A program made the position numbers and the translations under genes. The notes under the pieces are model-generated. The model ran no database searches and had not been told where the DNA came from. It worked only from the letters and a program-made list of their open reading frames with translations. Below, piece by piece: positions 33,685 through 41,588 of a stretch of 64,000 nucleotides of DNA. The stretch is from Terribacillus sp. FSL K6-0262 (GTDB lineage Bacteria > Bacillota > Bacilli > Bacillales > Amphibacillaceae): assembly GCF_037977385.1 (NCBI RefSeq), contig NZ_CP150277.1:2581001-2645000 (forward strand), given 5' to 3'. How positions within the stretch are numbered: the first letter of the stretch is position 1; each line of letters begins with the position of its first letter.

Positions 33685-34461
33685 ATGTGGAAGAAATTAA
33701 GGACGCATCCTGCACTGCTTGGTTCCTTGCTGCCGATTGTCCTGCTGGCAGCGTGGGAAGTATTGAGCAGGGCAGGAGTCATTCCTGCCTATCAGCTTCC
33801 TGCCCCGAGTAAGATCCTGTCAACGATCATCGCTTATTTGCAGGATGGCACTCTGCAGGATCATGTATTGCTTACCGTTTACCGTTTATTCATCGGTTTC
33901 ATCATCGGAACCGCAGCAGCTATCCTTTTGGGAACCCTTGTAGGTTATTCGGAGCTTGCCGAAAAGTTTTTTGATCCGCTGATTCAAGCGTTCCGTTCGA
34001 TACCTTCACTGGCGTGGGTGCCTTTATTCATCCTCTGGATGGGGATCGGCGAACCGTCGAAGGTGACATTGATCGCGGTCGGCGTATTCTTCCCGGTCTA
34101 TTTGAACATCGTCGATGGGATTCGCGGCGTTGATCGTAAGCTGATCGAAGTAGGAAGGATGTATGGGCTGGATGGGATGGCTCTCGTAAGAAGGATCATC
34201 CTTCCTGCATCATTGCCTTCTTTCCTTACCGGATTGCGCAGTGGTCTTGGCCTGGGGTGGATGTTCGTCGTTGCTGCGGAAATCATGGGTGCCAGCCAAG
34301 GGCTTGGCTATCTTCTTATTTTAGGGCAGAACACATACGCTCCCGATGTGATCATTGCCAGCATTTTCTTGTTTGCCCTGCTTGGGAAATTGACGGATTG
34401 GGTGTTGAAGCTCATCCAGAAACGATCACTTCATTGGCAGGATACCGTATTAGCGAAATGA
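33685..34461 (+). CDS. ssuC: aliphatic sulfonate ABC transporter permease (SsuC-like)
   Basis: This 258-residue BPD-type inner-membrane protein has six predicted helices and the EAA loop EVGRMYGLDGMALVRRIILPASLP (about residues 155-178) that contacts the ATPase. It starts six bases after the binding-protein gene and is followed closely by the ATPase gene. It forms the channel for sulfonate import. Sequence and context agree on the SsuC/TauC group. Confidence 0.93.
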   Translation: MWKKLRTHPALLGSLLPIVLLAAWEVLSRAGVIPAYQLPAPSKILSTIIAYLQDGTLQDHVLLTVYRLFIGFIIGTAAAILLGTLVGYSELAEKFFDPLIQAFRSIPSLAWVPLFILWMGIGEPSKVTLIAVGVFFPVYLNIVDGIRGVDRKLIEVGRMYGLDGMALVRRIILPASLPSFLTGLRSGLGLGWMFVVAAEIMGASQGLGYLLILGQNTYAPDVIIASIFLFALLGKLTDWVLKLIQKRSLHWQDTVLAK

Positions 34462-34477
34462 CAAGGGAGGATTCAGC

Positions 34478-35230
34478 ATGACATTGCAAGTGGATAAGCT
34501 GGGAAGGCGTTTTGGGGAAAAGCAGGTTATACAGCAAGTGAATTTCACAGTCGGAAAAGGAGAAATCGTCAGCCTTCTCGGTACAAGCGGCTGCGGTAAA
34601 AGTACAGTCCTGCGGGCCCTGGCCGGACTGGATCCGGATTATGAAGGGAACATCACCATCCCATCCGACCAGCGTGTCGGGTTTATCTTTCAGGAGCCGC
34701 GGCTCTTGCCGTGGAAAACGGTATTGGCCAATGCCGCTTTCGGCTTGAATGGCGACCGGAAAAACAATGAAGAAAAAGCTCGCCGGTATTTGGAGCTGGT
34801 AGGGCTGAAGGAAGCAGAAAAACTATATCCGCGTGAGCTTTCGGGAGGGATGGCACAGCGGGCTGCCATTGCCCGCGCCCTTGTCACGGAACCGGATATC
34901 CTGCTGCTGGATGAGCCATTCAGTGCATTGGATGCATTCACAAAGATGCAGCTGCAAGAGCTCCTCTTGAAGATTTGGGAGGAATTCGGCACGACGATCA
35001 TCCTCGTCACGCATGATATCGACGAAGCCCTGTATTTGAGCGATCGTGTCTTGCTTTTACAAGGCAGGCCATCCACGTTGGCAAAGGATCTGAAAATAGC
35101 ATTATCAAGGCCGCGCTCCCGCGGCAGTGCGGCACTCGGAAAATGGAAGGAAGACATACTGGATTTACTGGAAGGGAAGGAACAGATTTATGACTATAAC
35201 CTTGTCACCGAAATCGGACAGAAAGCATAA
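34478..35230 (+). CDS. ssuB: aliphatic sulfonate ABC transporter ATPase (SsuB-like)
   Basis: This 250-residue ABC ATPase has Walker A GTSGCGKST (about residues 35-43), Q-loop FQEPRLLP, signature LSGGMAQR, Walker B ILLLDEP and the switch histidine in LVTHDIDEA. FQEPRLLPW is characteristic of the nitrate/sulfonate/taurine group. The start follows AAGGGAGGATTC. Its 3' end overlaps the next gene by 41 bases. Confidence 0.95.
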   Translation: MTLQVDKLGRRFGEKQVIQQVNFTVGKGEIVSLLGTSGCGKSTVLRALAGLDPDYEGNITIPSDQRVGFIFQEPRLLPWKTVLANAAFGLNGDRKNNEEKARRYLELVGLKEAEKLYPRELSGGMAQRAAIARALVTEPDILLLDEPFSALDAFTKMQLQELLLKIWEEFGTTIILVTHDIDEALYLSDRVLLLQGRPSTLAKDLKIALSRPRSRGSAALGKWKEDILDLLEGKEQIYDYNLVTEIGQKA

Positions 35231-36875
35231 TCTGCCAAGCTATCAAGAGGCAGTGAGCAGTCACGACTGGAAAGCGCTTGAAGAAGAACTGCTCAGCAGA
35301 AAAAACGGAAAATGCAACGCTTCCTATGAAGCTGTCGACCGCCATGTAGCAGAAGGCTATGGCGCAAAGACTGCATTGCATTATGTGAAGGACGGAGTGC
35401 TGGAATCCAGTCTGACATTTGCGGAACTGCAGCAAAAAATCGAACACTATGCAAAAGTCCTCCGCTCGCATGGTGTAGCCAAAGGAGACCGTGTTTTCAT
35501 CTTTCTTCCGAAAAATCCCGAATGCTATGTTGCCATCTTGGCAACGATCCGGATCGGTGCCATTGCGGGACCGCTGTTCGAGGCATTCATGGAAGATGCT
35601 GTACGGGATCGTATCAATGATTGCGGCGGTACCCTGCTCATTACAGATCAGGATTTGATCAAGCGGGTACCTGCAGAGGATATCCCTTCCTTGAAGGAAA
35701 TCCTATTAATAGAAGACATGAATGCCGCTCAGCCCGATTCGTCCATTTCCGGAGACGTGGAGTGGGTTGACAAAGAAGACGGTCTGCTGATTCATTACAC
35801 AAGCGGTTCGACCGGGAAGCCGAAGGGCGTGCTGCATGTACATCGTTCTTTGATCCATCATGCTATTTCGGGGAAATGGGTACTGGATATACAGGATGAT
35901 GATGTCTATTGGTGCACCTCCCATCCAGGCTGGGTCACGGGTAGCGTTTATGGGCTCTTCGCCCCTTGGCTGAACAGGGCGACAATCGTCATTCAAGGAG
36001 GGAGATTCAAGGCGGAATCTTGGTATAAAATCATTGAAGACCTGAAAGTGACGACACTTTACAGCGCCCCGACTGCTTTTCGTCTGCTGAAAGCAAAAGG
36101 TGATTTGTATAAGGATTATGATCTTTCCAGCTTGCGTCACATCCTCAGTGTCGGAGAGCCGCTCAATCCGGAAGTCATCACATGGGCTTGGGAAAACTTG
36201 CAGCTGCGAATCCATGATACGTGGTGGATGACGGAAACGGGTGGGCATATCATCGTCAACCTGCCCTCGGAACCTATTAAGCCTGGTTCGATGGGACGTG
36301 CATTCCCAGGTATCCAGGTCGGCATCCTGGATGAAGAAGGGAACGAATTGCCGCCCAATACGATTGGCCAGCTGGCCGTCAAGACTCCATGGCCAGGACT
36401 GATGCATGATATCTGGGGCGACAGGGGCAAGTATGATAGTTACTTTGTCTATCCAGGCTGGTATATTTCCGGGGATTTGGCTTTGAAGGATGAAGACGGT
36501 TATATCTTTTTCCAAGGACGGAATGACGATATGATCAATTCCTCCGGGGAGCGAATCGGACCATTCGAAGTGGAAAGCAAGCTGATTGAACATCCCGCTG
36601 TGGCAGAAGCGGGTGTGATCGGGAAACCCGATCCTGTCCGCGGGGAGATCGTCAAAGCATTCATCACATTGCGTGATGGCTATGAGGAGACACCGGAGCT
36701 GCTCGAATCACTGCGTTTGTTCGTCCGCAAAAACCTGGCCGCCCATGCTGCGCCGAGAGAGATCGAAGTGATGGAAGAGCTGCCTAAAACACAAATCAGC
36801 GGAAAGATTTTGCGCCGGCAATTGAAGCAGTGGGAATTGGAAAAAGAATTAGCTTTAAAAACGCCTTCCGAATGA
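35190..36875 (+). CDS. AMP-forming acetyl-CoA synthetase-like enzyme
   Basis: This 561-residue member of the ANL superfamily is closest in layout to Bacillus AcsA (about 570 residues). It has the P-loop YTSGSTGKPKG, the A5 motif WWMTETGG, the hinge ISGDLALKDEDGY and the C-terminal active lysine in TQISGKILRR. It should activate acetate or a short carboxylate to the CoA thioester. ATG 35190 follows GAAGGGAAGG and overlaps ssuB in another frame. Placement in the S-box sulfur operon is unusual for acsA. Acetate, a by-product of MetY, is the likely substrate, but propionate or a sulfonate-derived acid cannot be excluded. Confidence 0.85.
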   Translation: MTITLSPKSDRKHNLPSYQEAVSSHDWKALEEELLSRKNGKCNASYEAVDRHVAEGYGAKTALHYVKDGVLESSLTFAELQQKIEHYAKVLRSHGVAKGDRVFIFLPKNPECYVAILATIRIGAIAGPLFEAFMEDAVRDRINDCGGTLLITDQDLIKRVPAEDIPSLKEILLIEDMNAAQPDSSISGDVEWVDKEDGLLIHYTSGSTGKPKGVLHVHRSLIHHAISGKWVLDIQDDDVYWCTSHPGWVTGSVYGLFAPWLNRATIVIQGGRFKAESWYKIIEDLKVTTLYSAPTAFRLLKAKGDLYKDYDLSSLRHILSVGEPLNPEVITWAWENLQLRIHDTWWMTETGGHIIVNLPSEPIKPGSMGRAFPGIQVGILDEEGNELPPNTIGQLAVKTPWPGLMHDIWGDRGKYDSYFVYPGWYISGDLALKDEDGYIFFQGRNDDMINSSGERIGPFEVESKLIEHPAVAEAGVIGKPDPVRGEIVKAFITLRDGYEETPELLESLRLFVRKNLAAHAAPREIEVMEELPKTQISGKILRRQLKQWELEKELALKTPSE

Positions 36876-36890
36876 GGAGGGCGTTTTTAA
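36856..36890 (+). terminator. terminator ending the sulfur operon
   Basis: AAAAACGCC pairs with GGCGTTTTT, with TTCC/GGAG inside. The stop codon of the synthetase lies in the loop region. Confidence 0.88.
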
Positions 36891-36972
36891 AAGCACTTGT
36901 TCTTATATTTCCCGCTCACTAGGGCCGTTGATGTCATTTCCGAAACGAACCTTCTGTATATTACGTAAGCCC

Positions 36973-38007
36973 TTAAGCTTGATTTCCCACCTGGTTGGTC
37001 ATTGTTCCAGAATGACCATTTCCTGACTCTGTTTGGGCGTCTTGTTCGAATTTATAGCCTTTTTTCTCCAAACGTTTCACCAAGAAACCGACATAGAGCG
37101 GAAGCAGGACTGCTGTGGTCACAACTGAGGCGGCAACCTGTACTGTAGCTATGTCCACTACGGATGCAAAGCTTGCATTAGCTGCTGCGATCGCTGCTGG
37201 TGTCGCTACTGCATTACCAGCAGTTGAACCTTCTGCTGCACCAACAATCGGATTCCATTTGAGAGCCTTGAACACGAAGTAGCCGGCAGTACCTGTTACG
37301 AATACAGTCAACAGCCCAAGGATGATACCGCTTAAACCACCTTCGATAATGGATCGGAAATCGATGCTCATTCCGAGTGCAAAAGCAAAGAATGGTATCA
37401 GCATGGAGCTTCCTCGTTCAAGGAACTGACGCATATTTTCATCTAAATTACCAAGAACCATACCGACAACGATGGGAAGAAGTACGGCGATGAAGGAAGT
37501 GATCGAGAATAAACCGTTTACAAAACCCATCGCGCCGAAGACGGACAAGGCAACCATTGTAAGGAAAGGGCCATCATTGAGTGCCAATAAAGAATAAGCC
37601 GCTCTGTCTTCTTTGCTGCCGTATTGACCGACAAGTGCAACGAACATTCCGCCGTTACTGTTAGTCATTGCTGCAATCATGGCGATAGGCGCAATACCCA
37701 GCCACAATCCGTCTTCTCCTGCAAACAGGATGGCAAGCAATCCGAATAATGCTCCGACTGCCCATTTAGTGAATAGTAATGTAGCTCCTTTTCCTAAAGA
37801 ACGACCAAATGATTTCAAATTGATTTGTGCCCCGGTGCATAAAAGGAACAATGCAATCAGTGTGGAAGCACCATCGACAAACAATGCTTGCGTAAAGTTT
37901 CCTATACGAAGCAAATCAGGAGCAAATGTGTTTAAAACTGCGGCGAGCAATAAGGGAACAACCATCATTCCGCCGGGGATTCTTTCTAACGTAGCCTTGA
38001 TTTTCAT
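36973..38007 (-). CDS. kdgT: 2-keto-3-deoxygluconate permease family transporter (KdgT)
   Basis: This 344-residue protein with about ten membrane segments carries the KdgT signatures TNSNGGMFVALVGQYG and AAEGSTAGNAVATPAAIAA. KdgT moves 2-keto-3-deoxygluconate with protons, and relatives serve other sugar acids. The start follows AAAAGGGTGTC. It lies downstream of the regulator gene on the same strand, separated by a terminator. It has its own promoter region with two cre-like sites. Neighbouring acid-sugar kinase and PdxA2 genes suggest it imports a four-carbon acid sugar such as D-threonate, which is inference. Confidence 0.88.
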   Translation of the reverse strand: MKIKATLERIPGGMMVVPLLLAAVLNTFAPDLLRIGNFTQALFVDGASTLIALFLLCTGAQINLKSFGRSLGKGATLLFTKWAVGALFGLLAILFAGEDGLWLGIAPIAMIAAMTNSNGGMFVALVGQYGSKEDRAAYSLLALNDGPFLTMVALSVFGAMGFVNGLFSITSFIAVLLPIVVGMVLGNLDENMRQFLERGSSMLIPFFAFALGMSIDFRSIIEGGLSGIILGLLTVFVTGTAGYFVFKALKWNPIVGAAEGSTAGNAVATPAAIAAANASFASVVDIATVQVAASVVTTAVLLPLYVGFLVKRLEKKGYKFEQDAQTESGNGHSGTMTNQVGNQA

Positions 38008-38051
38008 ACAGACACCCTTTTCTATAGTTTCATTTTGAAACGTTTTTGGAT

Positions 38052-38065
38052 ATTAACCGCTTTCA
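38052..38065. promoter_or_regulatory. cre-like site upstream of kdgT (proximal)
   Basis: Read on the minus strand, TGAAAGCGGTTAAT matches the cre consensus at 12 of 14 positions. Confidence 0.35.
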
Positions 38066-38074
38066 AATATTTAT

Positions 38075-38088
38075 TGTAAATGCTTACA
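38075..38088. promoter_or_regulatory. cre-like site upstream of kdgT (distal)
   Basis: TGTAAATGCTTACA is near-palindromic and matches the cre consensus at 13 of 14 positions. It would lie just downstream of the predicted kdgT transcription start. Confidence 0.5.
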
Positions 38089-38107
38089 CCAATTAATACA
38101 AGATATA

Positions 38108-38135
38108 TTTATAAAATAGTTGCAAAAATAAACAA
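38108..38135 (-). promoter_or_regulatory. possible kdgT promoter
   Basis: Minus-strand TTGTTT (38135-38130) and TATAAA (38113-38108) are spaced by 16 bases. A GTTGCAA element (38119-38125) within the spacer resembles repeats before the acid-sugar kinase. Confidence 0.4.
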
Positions 38136-38180
38136 AAATGAATTCGGGTTAGAAAGGATGTTTTGTGTGGTGAATAATGC

Positions 38181-38216
38181 AATAAGAGGCAGCTCAGATA
38201 CGAGCTGCCTCTTATT
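38181..38216 (-). terminator. terminator after the PrpR_N-type regulator
   Basis: AATAAGAGGCAGCTC and its exact complement form a 15-bp stem with a six-base loop, just past the minus-strand stop. Confidence 0.85.
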
Positions 38217-38223
38217 GTATTGG

Positions 38224-39957
38224 TTAGGATTGCAGCTTACGCCATAAGGTAGAGCGATTGATACCCAATCGCGCAGCTGTTTTGGATTTATTGTAATTTT
38301 CTTCTTTCAGAACTGCCTTTATCACTTTTTTTTCTATTTCCTCAAGCGTTCCTGTTAAGGAGAGAGGAGTGTCTGTATGTGTTTCTGCGCTTATGGCTTG
38401 AAGCAGTGTTTCTACGGAGGCTGTTTCGATATAAAACCCGTCTGCCTCTGCTACAAGCTGTTTGATGGCTGTTGTCAGCTGCCTGATGTTCCCTGGCCAT
38501 TCGAATTCGCGCAATAAAGCTGATGCACCTTCCCTGAAGCCTACTATTTGTCTTCCGTGTTCCGTATTGAAATAGGAGATAAGGTAATGCGCCCATGATT
38601 CGATATCCTCCTTCCGCTCCCTGAGTGGGGGGATTTCAATCATTGCTCGGCTGAATACAGATTGAAAAGTGTCATCATCCTGAAACATGAATCTGTATTT
38701 CTCTTGTTCCATACCAGCTATAAGCCGAGGGCCCGTTACCCTTTCCTTGAGGGTGTCCGCCAAAGCATGAATTCTGTCATTGCTTACATTTTCGAGATTG
38801 ATCAGATAGCATGTACCAAAGTGCTCGTTTGTCAATACAGAATGGATAGTCGTTTTCCAAGAACCTGCAGGGATTTCATCGCATACGACAGTGGCAAATG
38901 GATGGTGTGAATTGCTGCTTCTCCGGTGTATTTCCTTGGCTGCCGTGCTTTTTCCGACTCCATTTTCGCCGATCAACAAGACAGGCAGGCTGTGATCCGA
39001 TGCTGCTTGTATTTTTTTATGAACTGTTTGGATCTCTTTACTCGAACCGATCCTGTCCATGCCTGCGGTCACTTCTTCAATATAAATTCCTTGATTCCCG
39101 TCTGTTCGAATCGGTGTATCTGTTATTTTGATCCAGCACAATCCCTCTTTAAACGGCAAGAAGAGAATGTCGAATGTACTTTCGTTCGTTGTAACCATTT
39201 TCCTGTTTTTGGTGTTTGTATCCATGCAAGCCAATGCTGCGTTGCGAATTTGTCTGAACGCTGTTCCCATTTTCCGGATAAACTGGTCGGCGGCATGATT
39301 TTGCTCTGCGATATTTCCATTGGCATCAAGCAGGATATAAGCATTTTGTTCGTTTCTCAGCAATTCCTTATATCGCTGTATCTCTTTCTGCATGCCGTTC
39401 GCCAGTTCGTATATTTGTATGGCTTCTTCAAAAGAATCGTGTACTGCTTCCGTCCCTGAAGTGATCAGTATGCCGTGAAGACCGATTTTTTTTGCTGTTT
39501 CGACAGTGATGGTATCCCCGATGATCGATGTAATGCCCGCTTCCTGTAAGTCAGTCAAAGTAGCGTGGACTTCTGTGCCGCTGTCGATTTCGACTGTTTT
39601 GATATCCATGTCCAGGAGGCTGGCGATTGTCCTTGCTCCTTGTGCTACATTGGAGAAGCCGACGATGGCGCTTTTGCCCGGATAGCCATCCGCAAGGGTC
39701 AAGACCTTCAATACATCATAACCCGAGACTTTCACTTCAATTACCGGTATGGGGACGCTTTTCTTTATGTATCGAGCAGTTCCTCCTCTGCTGATGATCA
39801 AATCATATTGCTGGTATGTTTCTTTCGCATAACGCACTCCTTCTTCCAGATCGCCGACCAATACATCTATATCTAAATCAGGGAAATCATCCTTCATGGT
39901 GTTGACCAATTCTTTTAATCCGTTATAAGGGGCGATAAACAATATTTTTATGCTCAT
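38224..39957 (-). CDS. PrpR_N/PAS/AAA+/Fis-type regulator lacking GAFTGA
   Basis: This 577-residue protein has an N-terminal PrpR_N sensor (about 1-190), a PAS segment (about 195-290), an AAA+ domain (about 310-500, Walker A GENGVGKST) and a C-terminal Fis-type helix-turn-helix (NYNKSKTAARLGINRSTLWRKL). The GAFTGA loop needed to remodel sigma-54 polymerase is missing. The segment expected to hold it reads WKTTIHSVL, and the promoters nearby look sigma-A-like. It therefore probably regulates without sigma-54 activation. ATG 39957 follows AAAGGAG. It is divergent from the kinase-pdxA2 operon and is their likely regulator. Confidence 0.82.
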   Translation of the reverse strand: MSIKILFIAPYNGLKELVNTMKDDFPDLDIDVLVGDLEEGVRYAKETYQQYDLIISRGGTARYIKKSVPIPVIEVKVSGYDVLKVLTLADGYPGKSAIVGFSNVAQGARTIASLLDMDIKTVEIDSGTEVHATLTDLQEAGITSIIGDTITVETAKKIGLHGILITSGTEAVHDSFEEAIQIYELANGMQKEIQRYKELLRNEQNAYILLDANGNIAEQNHAADQFIRKMGTAFRQIRNAALACMDTNTKNRKMVTTNESTFDILFLPFKEGLCWIKITDTPIRTDGNQGIYIEEVTAGMDRIGSSKEIQTVHKKIQAASDHSLPVLLIGENGVGKSTAAKEIHRRSSNSHHPFATVVCDEIPAGSWKTTIHSVLTNEHFGTCYLINLENVSNDRIHALADTLKERVTGPRLIAGMEQEKYRFMFQDDDTFQSVFSRAMIEIPPLRERKEDIESWAHYLISYFNTEHGRQIVGFREGASALLREFEWPGNIRQLTTAIKQLVAEADGFYIETASVETLLQAISAETHTDTPLSLTGTLEEIEKKVIKAVLKEENYNKSKTAARLGINRSTLWRKLQS

Positions 39958-40076
39958 GTTTTCTCCTTTGTTCAGCAACTTATCTACAAATCATTCTAAC
40001 CTTAGCATAATACACGGAACGAAATAATTCACTTCCCATGAAGGGTTATAGATTTACTTTGCGAGAGTAGAAAGCT

Positions 40077-40105
40077 TTGTCTTGAAATGAAATTCGTTTT
40101 ATAAT
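40077..40105 (+). promoter_or_regulatory. promoter of the acid-sugar kinase operon
   Basis: TTGTCT and consensus TATAAT are spaced by exactly 17 bases. The leader is about 178 nt. Three ATGCAA/TTGCAT repeats at 40101-40110, 40127-40134 and 40189-40196 lie at or after the promoter. Confidence 0.55.
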
Positions 40106-40256
40106 GCAACGTTACTTTTGTGTTTAGATGCAATTATTATCTCGATGTATTCTTTTTAGCAGGTTTTATATAAATATAACCAAAAAATGTTGCATAATAA
40201 ATCACTAACTATTACAATGGCATTAGATTCAAACATTAAATAATTTTTATGGTTTT

Positions 40257-40270
40257 TGAAAACGGTAACA
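40257..40270. promoter_or_regulatory. cre site upstream of the acid-sugar kinase
   Basis: TGAAAACGGTAACA is a 14/14 match to TGWAANCGNTNWCA, placed in the leader just before the ribosome-binding site. CcpA repression by roadblock is expected. Confidence 0.75.
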
Positions 40271-40289
40271 AAATAGGGGTGACTTCAAT

Positions 40290-41588
40290 TTGAAATTAGC
40301 AATCATTGCCGACGATCTGACTGGGGCAAATGACAGCGGAGTCCAGCTGGCAAAAGAAGGACTGAATACGGCAGTATTTCTTGAACGGGATTATGCAGCT
40401 GCGAAAGATGCAGAGGCTGTAGTATTCGATACGGACAGCCGTTCCATAGAACCAGGAACAGCTTTTGATAAAATAAAATCGATTACTGAGTTTTTGATCG
40501 ATGCAGGATTTGATTTTATTTACAAAAAGATAGACTCCACTATGAGAGGAAATGTCGGAAAGGAAATCAAGGCATTCGGGGATGCAATCCAAACCGATTT
40601 CATCATCATTGCACCAGGCTACCCAAGGAATGGGAGGACGGTGGTGAGAGGTAATCACTATCTCCATGGTGTTTTGCTGCATGAAACAGAAATAGCCAAT
40701 GACCCGAAAACACCTGTGGCTGAGGCGCATATACCCACGCTCATAAAGAAAGACATAGGAGAAGAGATCGGATTGATCACCCTGGATGTTCTCCGATCGG
40801 AAAAAGAGCAGCTGAAGGACTTACTGGATGCGTACAAACAGCGAGGCATCAAATATATAGTGGCGGATTCTGAGCAGGAGAAAGACCTGGAACTGCTGCT
40901 GGAGCATACGAAGAGCCTGTCTCATTCCATTTCATGGGCAGGGTCTGCCGGTTTGGCGAGTTATCTGCCATCCTTCTATGATTTGAAAAGTGAAAAGAAA
41001 CGGGAACTTATCATTCCTCTGCATAATAAGCAGGTGCTGACTGTCGTAGGAAGCGTGAATAAAAATTCCAGAAGACAGCTTGAGATTTTACTGGCGGATA
41101 CAACGACAAAAGGAATCTGTCTGGATTCTGCCAAAGCAGTTTCTTCTATAGAAGAAAGAGAAAGGGAAATAAGGCGAGTGATCTCCTTGGCAAAGGAAGC
41201 GGCTGATGAAGGGCTGGATCCTGCGATTTATACGGCGGGAAGCGAAAATGATATCGCGAAGGCCAGGGAATTAGGCGGAAAGCTCGGTTTGGATAGGACG
41301 CAAGTCAGCAACGAGATTGTAAAAATGCTTGGTGAAGTGATAGCGGCACTTGTAGAAAAGGGAACTTTTCAAGGTCTTGTCATGACAGGAGGCGATACAG
41401 CAAAACAGGTTTGTGATTTGCTGGATACGAACGGATTCGTTTTATATGACGAATTGGAAACTGGTGTGCCGATATCCTCCTTCATCGGCAGGGAAGACAT
41501 GTTCGTGATCACGAAAGCGGGCGGATTCGGTAAAGAAACCGTATTTAAGGATGCAATCAAAAAACTAAGAGGGGTTGTGCATGTATGA
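40290..41588 (+). CDS. four-carbon acid sugar kinase (DUF1537 family, DtnK-like)
   Basis: This 432-residue protein has the N-terminal substrate-binding domain (IADDLTGANDSGVQLA, YKKIDSTMRGNVG, APGYPRNGRT) and the C-terminal nucleotide-binding domain (SWAGSAGLA; VMTGGDTAKQV). DUF1537 proteins phosphorylate D-threonate, L-threonate or D-erythronate at O4. It starts at TTG 40290 after AGGGGTGAC and overlaps pdxA2 by four bases. With only PdxA2 beside it and no erythronate/threonate dehydrogenase or epimerase genes, D-threonate is the likeliest substrate. Confidence 0.9.
   Translation: MKLAIIADDLTGANDSGVQLAKEGLNTAVFLERDYAAAKDAEAVVFDTDSRSIEPGTAFDKIKSITEFLIDAGFDFIYKKIDSTMRGNVGKEIKAFGDAIQTDFIIIAPGYPRNGRTVVRGNHYLHGVLLHETEIANDPKTPVAEAHIPTLIKKDIGEEIGLITLDVLRSEKEQLKDLLDAYKQRGIKYIVADSEQEKDLELLLEHTKSLSHSISWAGSAGLASYLPSFYDLKSEKKRELIIPLHNKQVLTVVGSVNKNSRRQLEILLADTTTKGICLDSAKAVSSIEEREREIRRVISLAKEAADEGLDPAIYTAGSENDIAKARELGGKLGLDRTQVSNEIVKMLGEVIAALVEKGTFQGLVMTGGDTAKQVCDLLDTNGFVLYDELETGVPISSFIGREDMFVITKAGGFGKETVFKDAIKKLRGVVHV

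Noticed and set aside
39958..40289. sigma-54 promoter expected between the PrpR_N regulator and the kinase
   Set aside because: No GG-N10-GC -24/-12 pair is visible on either strand. A 17-spaced TTGTCT/TATAAT promoter fits better, and the regulator lacks GAFTGA.
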